64,000 nucleotides of DNA from Elusimicrobiota bacterium (lineage in GTDB: Bacteria; CG03; SLGR01; JAFGSA01), in the NCBI GenBank assembly GCA_016934855.1, contig JAFGSA010000026.1, positions 1-64,000 on the forward strand, written 5' to 3'. The stretch's first letter is position 1. Every line of letters begins with the position of its first letter. Shown here piece after piece: positions 38,266 through 44,553 of the stretch. A model generated the notes under the pieces. It saw only the letters and a program-made list of their open reading frames with translations, had not been told where the DNA came from and made no database searches. A program made the translations under genes and the position numbers.

Positions 38266-38267
38266 CT

Positions 38268-39044
38268 CTAGTTACCGGTATCTTCCCCCATGTACTTCAG
38301 TACGATCTCCGCGGCGCCGCGCACGAGTCCGTCCTCGTCTTTAAGAGCTCCGTAGAGAAGATCAAGAACGCCGGCATTCTTCTCCTTTATATCCCTCAGG
38401 GCGAATATGGACTCGCGCCGCACGTCTGCCCTCTTGTCTTTTGCTCCCCGGACGGCCGCATCCAGGCCGCTGGTATCCCCTAGCCTTCCGAGCGAACCGG
38501 CCGCAACCGAGCGGACCATCGGGTCCTTCGAACCCAAGAGCTTCTTCAGTTCGCCTATGGCTCCCGCATCGCCCATGTTGCCCAGCGCCTTTACAGCCTG
38601 AAGCCTCACTCCTTCGTCTCCGTCCCCGAGAGCGTTAACGATGGCGGGGACAGACCCGGGATCGGCTATCCGCGCAAGCGATTTTATTGCCAGCATCCTC
38701 ATGACCGGTTCTTCGTCGCTAAGACAGTCTTTGAGCGCGCTGACAGTTTCAGGGCTCTTATGGTTACCGAGTGCCCTTATGGCCGTGGATCTTATCATGC
38801 TGTCACTGTCGCTCCTGGCTGCTTTTATCAGTTCCGGAAGACCTTCATCCGTGGGCCTGTTCCTCATGGCCCTCGCCGCCCGGCGCCGTTCCTCGGTATT
38901 GCCCTTCTCGAACTTATCCAATCTCGAATCTTTCCTGGCGGACGCCGTATTAACAGCAAAGGATATCCCCATCAGGATTATGACGAATATCCTGCCGGAA
39001 ATCTTAATAAAGCCTTTATTCAGTTTTTGTCTTATAATTTTCAT
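38268..39044 (-). CDS. Exported HEAT-repeat protein coupled to the giant gene
   Basis: The protein is 258 residues from the ATG at 39044. An in-frame TTG at 39089 would place a charged extension before the signal peptide and is less likely. Residues 1-37 form a Sec signal peptide (basic start, then IFVIILMGISFAV, ending near ASA). The mature part is a solenoid of about seven short E-Z/PBS-lyase-type HEAT repeats of about 31 residues. Each carries patterns such as 'VR-x-x-A-x-x-[AS]-L-[GA]-x-[MLI]-[GA]-D' and 'AI-x-x-L-x-x-[LA]-L-x-D-x-D'. No catalytic residues are seen. Such solenoids bind proteins. Because it is exported and its stop (38268-38270) is 2 bases before the giant gene's ATG, I infer it may assist folding, export or anchoring of that protein. 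Confidence 0.85.
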   Translation of the reverse strand: MKIIRQKLNKGFIKISGRIFVIILMGISFAVNTASARKDSRLDKFEKGNTEERRRAARAMRNRPTDEGLPELIKAARSDSDSMIRSTAIRALGNHKSPETVSALKDCLSDEEPVMRMLAIKSLARIADPGSVPAIVNALGDGDEGVRLQAVKALGNMGDAGAIGELKKLLGSKDPMVRSVAAGSLGRLGDTSGLDAAVRGAKDKRADVRRESIFALRDIKEKNAGVLDLLYGALKDEDGLVRGAAEIVLKYMGEDTGN

Positions 39045-39131
39045 GTAAAAATCCAGTTTCCGAACATATAGAGCAATATCAAAAGACAATACTCTATATC
39101 TTAGGATCTGATTTTACGGGATATTACTGGT

Positions 39132-39593
39132 TTATTCTAGGAATACTGGAACTCGGAACCTCGGCTCCTTATCAGATCGGGGGTTCGGATCGTAGATAAG
39201 GACGAGGGCGAGCATGAAAAGAAGGTAACCTGTCTTTTGAAAGGCTGTATTGCAAACGTGTTTCTCGGTAAAACGCGGGTAGCTGCTCCTGGAACTATAC
39301 AAAAAAGGCACCGCTATGAACGGTACCTTGAAAAAGCTGTTATGATAGATCATCGTGTCGTCGTCTGCCAGAGGCCTGGACCATCGGCCGGGTCCCAAAG
39401 GCGCAGCGGCCGAATATGCGTCAGAGAAGGCCGACTCCTCGAAAACAGGAGCGGATTCAACGGGCCTGTTATACGCGTCGCGCGCGTCCACGCGCATAAA
39501 ATGGCTATCATACGCGCTATAATAAGCATGCCCGGCCTGAATTAAGCCGAACATCAGGCATATGACGCCTGCTATTACGACAATCTTTTTCAT
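39132..39593 (-). CDS. Small exported protein of unknown function
   Basis: The protein is 153 residues from the ATG at 39593. A weak GGTGA ribosome-binding sequence lies just upstream, and a signal peptide (KKIVVIAGVICLMFGLI... ending near GHA) follows at once. The mature part is rich in Tyr, Ser, Ala and Pro. A second hydrophobic stretch near the C-terminus (YLLFMLALVLIY) could be a membrane segment and is followed by a basic tail. I recognise no family. It has its own promoter-like sequence at 39611-39639 and lies upstream of the HEAT and giant genes on the same strand (87-base gap). It could therefore head the same transcript, but this is not shown. Confidence 0.6.
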   Translation of the reverse strand: MKKIVVIAGVICLMFGLIQAGHAYYSAYDSHFMRVDARDAYNRPVESAPVFEESAFSDAYSAAAPLGPGRWSRPLADDDTMIYHNSFFKVPFIAVPFLYSSRSSYPRFTEKHVCNTAFQKTGYLLFMLALVLIYDPNPRSDKEPRFRVPVFLE

Positions 39594-39610
39594 TTGTGTC
39601 ACCAATAAAA

Positions 39611-39639
39611 TAGATAACACGCGAAAGCCTTTTTGTCAA
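39611..39639 (-). promoter_or_regulatory. Sigma-70-like promoter
   Basis: On the minus strand a perfect -35 TTGACA (39639-39634) is followed after 17 bases by the -10-like TATCTA (39616-39611). Transcription would begin about 10 bases before the ATG at 39593. The -10 is a weak match. The site would serve the small exported protein and perhaps the HEAT and giant genes. Confidence 0.45.
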
Positions 39640-39704
39640 GCTTTTTCACAATGCTTAGTTATAATATTATAAAATTTCCCAATATTCCTATTATATTCTC
39701 AGTC

Positions 39705-40931
39705 TTATGCCGGGAAAGCCGGATTTTCTATTATGAAGTCAGCGTTACCCTTCTGCGGTTCGATATATTTAATATGCATGGGCCTGACAATATCGCGGAA
39801 GCGCTCCCTGGTCCTGCCAGCAGCCCTTCCCCTGCCCTCCGATATACCCCTGTCTATTTTTCTGTTCAGTCTCGTTTCTTCGGGGGAATCTACGAATACA
39901 CCGTAATCCACCAGTTCCAGGACGGGCGGCATCAGCCCGAAAAGCCCTTCGACTATCAGGATACTCCCTTTTCCTATAACTCTGTACCCGCTCCTCCTGT
40001 ATTTTTTGATATCGTATACGGGCACCTGTACCTCTTTACCCTCGAGCCACTTCCTGATATCCCCGACTGCACAGTCAAGGCGCTGAGCTCCCGGTTCATA
40101 GAAATCCAGTCCCATCCCGTCCAATTCTTCCTTATCCCTGTAATACCCGTCAAGCGAGAGGACCTCTCCGGCCAGAGCGGAACACAGGTGCCCCTTACCA
40201 GAAGCCGTTCCTCCCGAGACTCCTATTACCGTCTTGTCCCCGGTCCCGGCGAGCGCGCGTATCCTGCCCCTGACTATTTCAGCGCCGGCTTCCATGCCCG
40301 CCCTGCGGCTCCGGAACAGATCCGCAAGATCATCTATTTCATTGATTATCAAATCCGCATTTTTCGGGGCATCCGGGTCCCGATAATGGCCCCTCACCAG
40401 GATACATGGCATGCCCAGTACATCCGCAAACCTGATATCCGATGAGGAATCGCCCACGTATACTGAATTATCCAACGGTATGTTTTTTTCCCCGAAAGTT
40501 CTCTCCAGTGTTTTTTTGTCGACAATCTTTTTCTTCACGAGAGGCGCCTCTAAAACAGCCGAGAAGAAACAGGCTATGCCTTCCCTGTCCAAAACAGCTT
40601 TGAGCAGACCCGAAGAATGAGTGGTTGCTATGGCGAGACCGTATCCCCTGAGATAAAGCTTTTTCACCAGGGCGGGCACCCCGGCAAACAGGCGTCCGTC
40701 CGCCTTAAATTCCCTGCTGAATATCTCCCTTTTCCTGGCCGCCGGATCCCCGGGCGTCTCTCCCGGCGCACCCAGCCGTCGGGCTATCTGCTCGGAGGAA
40801 CATCCGTCATCAAGAAGCTTTTCTATCATACCCTCGTCAGAAACCCCGGCATTTTTGAGCGCTTCTTTCCAGGCGCTGATATGCATACGCCAGGTGTCAG
40901 CCAGGGTACCGTCGAAATCGAATATTATCGT
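39705..40931 (-). CDS. HAD-family phosphatase fused to a uridine-kinase-like P-loop domain
   Basis: The first in-frame ATG is at 40886 (393 residues), but the HAD nucleophile motif FDFDGTLADT is encoded just upstream (40925-40896). The coding region must therefore start earlier. No ATG, GTG or TTG exists between that motif and the in-frame stop at 40950-40952. ACG (40931), GTA (40937) or ATA (40949) are the only options, and I placed the end at ACG. The N-terminal half has HAD motifs II ('IATTH') and IV ('VGDSSSD'). The C-terminal half has a P-loop GGTASGKG and, as in uridine kinases, a 'LSLDGYYRD' loop. It overlaps or abuts the stop of the MfnE-like gene (40939). In this cluster it may dephosphorylate or phosphorylate a furan or alcohol intermediate (inference). 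Confidence 0.8.
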   Translation of the reverse strand, partial: TIIFDFDGTLADTWRMHISAWKEALKNAGVSDEGMIEKLLDDGCSSEQIARRLGAPGETPGDPAARKREIFSREFKADGRLFAGVPALVKKLYLRGYGLAIATTHSSGLLKAVLDREGIACFFSAVLEAPLVKKKIVDKKTLERTFGEKNIPLDNSVYVGDSSSDIRFADVLGMPCILVRGHYRDPDAPKNADLIINEIDDLADLFRSRRAGMEAGAEIVRGRIRALAGTGDKTVIGVSGGTASGKGHLCSALAGEVLSLDGYYRDKEELDGMGLDFYEPGAQRLDCAVGDIRKWLEGKEVQVPVYDIKKYRRSGYRVIGKGSILIVEGLFGLMPPVLELVDYGVFVDSPEETRLNRKIDRGISEGRGRAAGRTRERFRDIVRPMHIKYIEPQKGNADFIIENPAFPA

Positions 40932-40938
40932 GTTTACG

Positions 40939-41583
40939 TTATCGAATATTTATTTTCGTGCTCCTGGGAATATTCCCTGAAAAAACCCGGTCTATCCTTC
41001 CCGGAAAGTTGCCGTTGAGGACCAGGCAGTCTATTCTGCTCTTCTGGATCAGTGAAGGGGTCGTTTCGTCGATACATGTCTTTTTTCCCGAGATTTCCGG
41101 CGCCCCGATATCCTTATAAAGAACGGCGTCCGCATATTTTTTCGGGTCTTTATCGAATATACCGTCAACGTCTTTCAGATAAAGCAGCCTGGCGCCCGTC
41201 CGGCCGGCCACGTAAGCCGCGCAGTAATCGGAAGTAAGCCTGTCTATATCGTGTACTCTGAATGGGAAGGACGATAAAAGATACCTGGCCGGAGCAAAGA
41301 CCTTCATCCCCCGGGCGGAAGAAATCTTCCCGATCGAATCCGTTATATCGCAGCCCAGGATATCGGCTATGATAAGGGCGTTCATATCCAGCGCCCTTAC
41401 AGCCATGCGCTGGGCGGTTATCCCTGATATCTTTATCTTGCCTATGTAATCCCTTATGAGAGAAGCAAATCCCCAGCCGCCGGGCATTAATACTATGCCG
41501 TGTTTCCCGCTGTACTTTCTGCAGACCCGGCCTATCTCCCTTATTTTTCTCACGTTTCCGCCTATCTTAAGCAGGTATTTCAT
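40939..41583 (-). CDS. Amino-acid-kinase-family protein, MfnE-like
   Basis: The protein is 214 residues. It begins with the kinase strand 'LLKIGGN' and a second nucleotide/substrate loop 'MPGGWGFASLIRDY'. It ends with the family motif 'TSDYCAAYVAG' and 'LYLKDVDGIFDKDP'. These are hallmarks of the amino acid kinase superfamily (UMP, acetylglutamate and isopentenyl phosphate kinases). The shape of the Gly loop and the short length fit MfnE, which phosphorylates the furanmethanol phosphate to the diphosphate in methanofuran synthesis. Location four genes into an operon with mfnB supports this. Its ATG overlaps the DUF2284 stop as ATGA. Isopentenyl phosphate kinase is an alternative, and the UbiA neighbour would suit that too. 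Confidence 0.72.
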   Translation of the reverse strand: MKYLLKIGGNVRKIREIGRVCRKYSGKHGIVLMPGGWGFASLIRDYIGKIKISGITAQRMAVRALDMNALIIADILGCDITDSIGKISSARGMKVFAPARYLLSSFPFRVHDIDRLTSDYCAAYVAGRTGARLLYLKDVDGIFDKDPKKYADAVLYKDIGAPEISGKKTCIDETTPSLIQKSRIDCLVLNGNFPGRIDRVFSGNIPRSTKINIR

Positions 41584-42167
41584 GAGGGTCCGCTCACGAG
41601 TATGAGCCCGATCCAGTGAAAACTGTTGTCGGGGTACTTCTTATAATCCTCAATACCGTAAAGCCCTGCAAGACGGTCGACATCCATTCCGCATGCTTCC
41701 AGCGATGACCTGCACAGCGCCGGCGAACGGCAGGGTCTGCCACGTGGAGCGCCGCATCTGATATGCATGGCGCAGGCGCCTGCTATGAAACCGTTCACTT
41801 TGTACCCGCTCTTCTCTGCCGTTTTTTCCAGACTGAACACAAGTTTCTGGAGGCCCCTGGTATACTTGACATAGAAAAAATTCCTCAGCATAAGGCCCAG
41901 CAACCTGTTCTTTTTGATAAGTTTAAGGGGAACGTCCCGGACCCGGCGTACGAGAAGGAATCCTCCCGATGACTTTTCGATCACTTCCCTGGTCTTTTCA
42001 GCGGGCCAGGAATAAGGGGGGCAGGAATACCTGTTCTTATACCATTTGCACGCCCTGCAGTTTTCCCTTATCTTCTCGCTGACATCGATGTCTTGCGGGT
42101 TTATCATGATACCGCAGTACCTGCTTTTTTCCAGGACCCGCAGTATCTTGTCTTCGATACTACCCAT
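41580..42167 (-). CDS. DUF2284 cysteine-rich putative metal-binding protein
   Basis: The protein is 195 residues, ATG at 42167. It carries an N-terminal 'C-x2-C' with 'YSCPPY' (a conserved Cys-Pro-Pro). Near the C-terminus is the cluster 'ACAMHIRCGAPRGRPCRSP' followed by 'SLEACGMDVDRL', the signature of the DUF2284 family. The cysteine spacing suggests an Fe-S cluster or zinc. The family's reaction is unknown to me. The start overlaps the mfnB stop by 8 bases and its stop overlaps the next ATG, so it is translated with both. That implies a role, possibly redox or methyl/amine chemistry, in the same furan pathway (inference). Confidence 0.82.
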   Translation of the reverse strand: MGSIEDKILRVLEKSRYCGIMINPQDIDVSEKIRENCRACKWYKNRYSCPPYSWPAEKTREVIEKSSGGFLLVRRVRDVPLKLIKKNRLLGLMLRNFFYVKYTRGLQKLVFSLEKTAEKSGYKVNGFIAGACAMHIRCGAPRGRPCRSPALCRSSLEACGMDVDRLAGLYGIEDYKKYPDNSFHWIGLILVSGPS

Positions 42168-42882
42168 GAACCAGGATATCTTTGAGCTGGGAGACCTTCT
42201 CTATCTCCAGTCTCCCGTTTACCCTGTCATGGCCCGAGCATGCTTTTGTCCTGGCTCCCAGGATATCCGGTTCCAGGTCTTTCAGTATCCTGAATTCTTC
42301 GGAACCCAGCGAACCTGACAGTACGGCTGTCAGTTCATAGCTTTTAGTCATATCCACCCATCTTCCGATATCGTCCAGGCTCATGAAATCCAGCAGGGTT
42401 CTGCCCTTTTTCACCTTCGTATCGAGTATCGCGACGGCGCAGCCTGAATCCCTGGCGACTCTGGGTATGTCGAAAGGCTCCACAGCCCCGAAAGATCCGG
42501 CGTCGGCGAACCCCACGGCGGCCATCCTGGATTCTCTGCCGAATTCTTTTACCGCTTTAACGCACGCCGTCATGACGTCCAGCGCCTGCTTATAGTCTTT
42601 CGGCCCGTACAGCGCAACTTTTATATAGTCTATTCTCACGCCCAGCGAAGCTACCCCCAGGGCGGCCTGCGCCACCGTGCCGGGCAGATAAGGAACGTCT
42701 CCCACTGTCGCGCTTGTGATTATCTTTTCTGGCGCCGCACGCATTATGTCCCTTATATTAGACGGGGAATTGGCGCCCAGAGACCCCTCTAAAGGGTTTT
42801 TGGTGTCGAGAATGTCGGCACCGCCCCTCACCGCCACATCCACTTCTTCCGGGTTAAAAACACTTATCAGCAGTTTGATCAC
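42160..42882 (-). CDS. mfnB: (5-formylfuran-3-yl)methyl phosphate synthase
   Basis: The protein is 240 residues with a GTG start at 42882, 3 bases after the UbiA stop. It is full length for the MfnB family (about 235 residues). The opening 'LLISVFNPEEVDVAVRGGAD' and 'ILDTKNPLEGSLGAN' are diagnostic. Lysines at positions 28, 88 ('DYIKVALYG') and 156 ('ILDTKVKKG') fall where the characterised archaeal enzyme has its catalytic lysines. MfnB is a TIM-barrel enzyme that condenses two glyceraldehyde-3-phosphate molecules into 4-(hydroxymethyl)-2-furancarboxaldehyde phosphate. This is the committed step of methanofuran/methylofuran synthesis. No MfnC (aminotransferase), MfnD or MfnF homologue is present in this window. 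Confidence 0.9.
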   Translation of the reverse strand: MIKLLISVFNPEEVDVAVRGGADILDTKNPLEGSLGANSPSNIRDIMRAAPEKIITSATVGDVPYLPGTVAQAALGVASLGVRIDYIKVALYGPKDYKQALDVMTACVKAVKEFGRESRMAAVGFADAGSFGAVEPFDIPRVARDSGCAVAILDTKVKKGRTLLDFMSLDDIGRWVDMTKSYELTAVLSGSLGSEEFRILKDLEPDILGARTKACSGHDRVNGRLEIEKVSQLKDILVHG

Positions 42883-42885
42883 GAT

Positions 42886-44553
42886 CTACCCGCCGTCATA
42901 CATCACAACTGCCAGGCCGTTTATCAGAAGATCCGGATTGTGTTTCAAATACAATATCAACAAGATAAAACAGACCAGATACCCGCCGAAAAACAGCTCC
43001 TCGTTCCATTTTTTCCTTAAAACAAGAAAAGCTCCCGCGGCACCCACGGCGGCCGAAGGAAGCCACAGGCTCCGTATCTTCAGTAACATAGGCACACAGA
43101 CAAGCGATAGAAAAACCATAGATGATATGATTTTTTTCGCGGCGGCGTCACCGAAAATCGTAGAGAGGGTTATCACGCCGCCTTTCCTGTCGCTCTCGGT
43201 GTCTTTAAGATGGATTATGTTCGAACTCAGAAAATAGAAGATTATCAGCAGTACCATTACCTCGGGCGGGAAATATACTATAGAGCGCGAGCCTCCGAAA
43301 AGAGAATAACCAAGCAGAAACGCCGCGACAGCTTCGACGGCCGTCATCAGGCTGTTCAGAGGAAAAAAACGCTTGAGCCTGAAAGGGGGGATATTATACA
43401 CGACATGAAGGCATATAAAAAAAACGAGTACCACGAAACAGGTATAACTCACCGAAAAAGCAAAATACAGGGAAAAGAGCAGATATACAAGTCCCGCCGA
43501 CGCGTACTCTCCTCTACCAAGGCCGTTCTTCAGAAACGGGTTCCTCCCTCCGCCGTCCGTTTTGATATCGCAGTAGTCGTTGAGCACCACCATGGCCGTC
43601 CACGCGAAAAATATCGCCGAGCATAAGCCGATGACGGCCAGATAGGAAAAAGGATGCGTGAACGGTTCCGGTTCAGGAAAATAATCCTTCAGAAGGAGCG
43701 AGCCCAGCAGCGCCCCGGACAGGGTCAGAAGCATATAATGCATGCCCCTTAATATCCTCATGTTCTTAACCAGCAGGACAAATTTCCTGCCGTTCAGCCT
43801 GAAATACCATATTCCCAGAAGCACCACGACAAGTAAAAGGTTCACCAGTAGAAACCGTTGCTCGCTCGTACGTATGATTCCCCTGCCGATTCCGTAGAAA
43901 AGCGATTCGGGAGTGAGATTCAGCATTTTGGATTTCATAACAGCGCCCAGAAACTCGTAGACTATAACAGGGAAAACCACTATCAGCCCGCTGACGAACA
44001 CGAAATGGATCATTATCACGTTAAGCAGCGTTTTATACCATTTTCCCGTCTTTACCCATACATATAAGGTAGTAAGGATAAGTATGCACAGGAATTCGGT
44101 GTTGAGTCCCGGCGTCGAGCCTTTCGTATCCTTAAAAAAAGTGAATATATAAGTCAGATGCCTGAAATATCCGGCCCAGTCATACGAGAACCATTGCCAT
44201 GCCCCGCGCCCTCCGGTCGCGGCCAGGTCTATAAAGGGCACCGCGAGTATCATGGAGAAAAATATCATGATCGTCCTGGAAGTATTTTCTATCCTTTCCC
44301 CCGTTATGAAATGCAGTATGAGGATCAGGGTCAAGGCGTAGAAAAGAAAATTGACGGGATAATGCCCGAAGAAACAGGACTGGGCCTCGGTCATGCGCAT
44401 CAGAGAATAGAAGCTTATGTGGTGCGGATTCTCGAATATAGATTCAATAAAATTCCTTATCGTTATTATGCAGAAAAACGAGACCAGCCAGTACACGAAA
44501 TGTATTCTTACATTTTCCGTCAGCCCTATTATCCTCCGCACCCGCTTAAACAC
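42886..44553 (-). CDS. UbiA-family prenyltransferase with an extra N-terminal membrane domain
   Basis: The protein is 555 residues with a GTG start at 44553, preceded by GGAGAGG and overlapping the radical SAM gene by 8 bases. The C-terminal half (about residue 268 on) is UbiA. It has a first Asp-rich motif 'NDYCDIKTD' (Asn325, Asp326, Asp329, Asp333), the loop 'YNIPPFRLKR', and a second motif 'DTESD' (Asp451, Asp455). These bind Mg-prenyl diphosphate, and the enzyme attaches a prenyl chain to an aromatic or similar acceptor in the membrane. The first about 265 residues contain roughly six further hydrophobic helices plus a loop with 'GGRGAWQWFSYDW'. I do not recognise that part, and ordinary UbiA proteins (about 300 residues) lack it. 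Next to mfnB, the acceptor could be a furan compound (inference). Confidence 0.85.
   Translation of the reverse strand: MFKRVRRIIGLTENVRIHFVYWLVSFFCIITIRNFIESIFENPHHISFYSLMRMTEAQSCFFGHYPVNFLFYALTLILILHFITGERIENTSRTIMIFFSMILAVPFIDLAATGGRGAWQWFSYDWAGYFRHLTYIFTFFKDTKGSTPGLNTEFLCILILTTLYVWVKTGKWYKTLLNVIMIHFVFVSGLIVVFPVIVYEFLGAVMKSKMLNLTPESLFYGIGRGIIRTSEQRFLLVNLLLVVVLLGIWYFRLNGRKFVLLVKNMRILRGMHYMLLTLSGALLGSLLLKDYFPEPEPFTHPFSYLAVIGLCSAIFFAWTAMVVLNDYCDIKTDGGGRNPFLKNGLGRGEYASAGLVYLLFSLYFAFSVSYTCFVVLVFFICLHVVYNIPPFRLKRFFPLNSLMTAVEAVAAFLLGYSLFGGSRSIVYFPPEVMVLLIIFYFLSSNIIHLKDTESDRKGGVITLSTIFGDAAAKKIISSMVFLSLVCVPMLLKIRSLWLPSAAVGAAGAFLVLRKKWNEELFFGGYLVCFILLILYLKHNPDLLINGLAVVMYDGG

Noticed and set aside
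34282..38052. Very long plus-strand open frame (about 1,256 codons) and many shorter plus-strand frames over 1-38 kb
   Set aside because: They lie antisense to the giant gene. Their translations are Arg/His/Gly/Val-rich with no domains or signal peptides, as expected of the complement of a GC-rich repeat gene. The minus frame shows clear Ig motifs throughout.
39045..39089. Upstream TTG start (39089) for the HEAT-repeat protein
   Set aside because: It would put about 15 charged residues before a well-formed signal peptide, and the ATG at 39044 gives a standard one.
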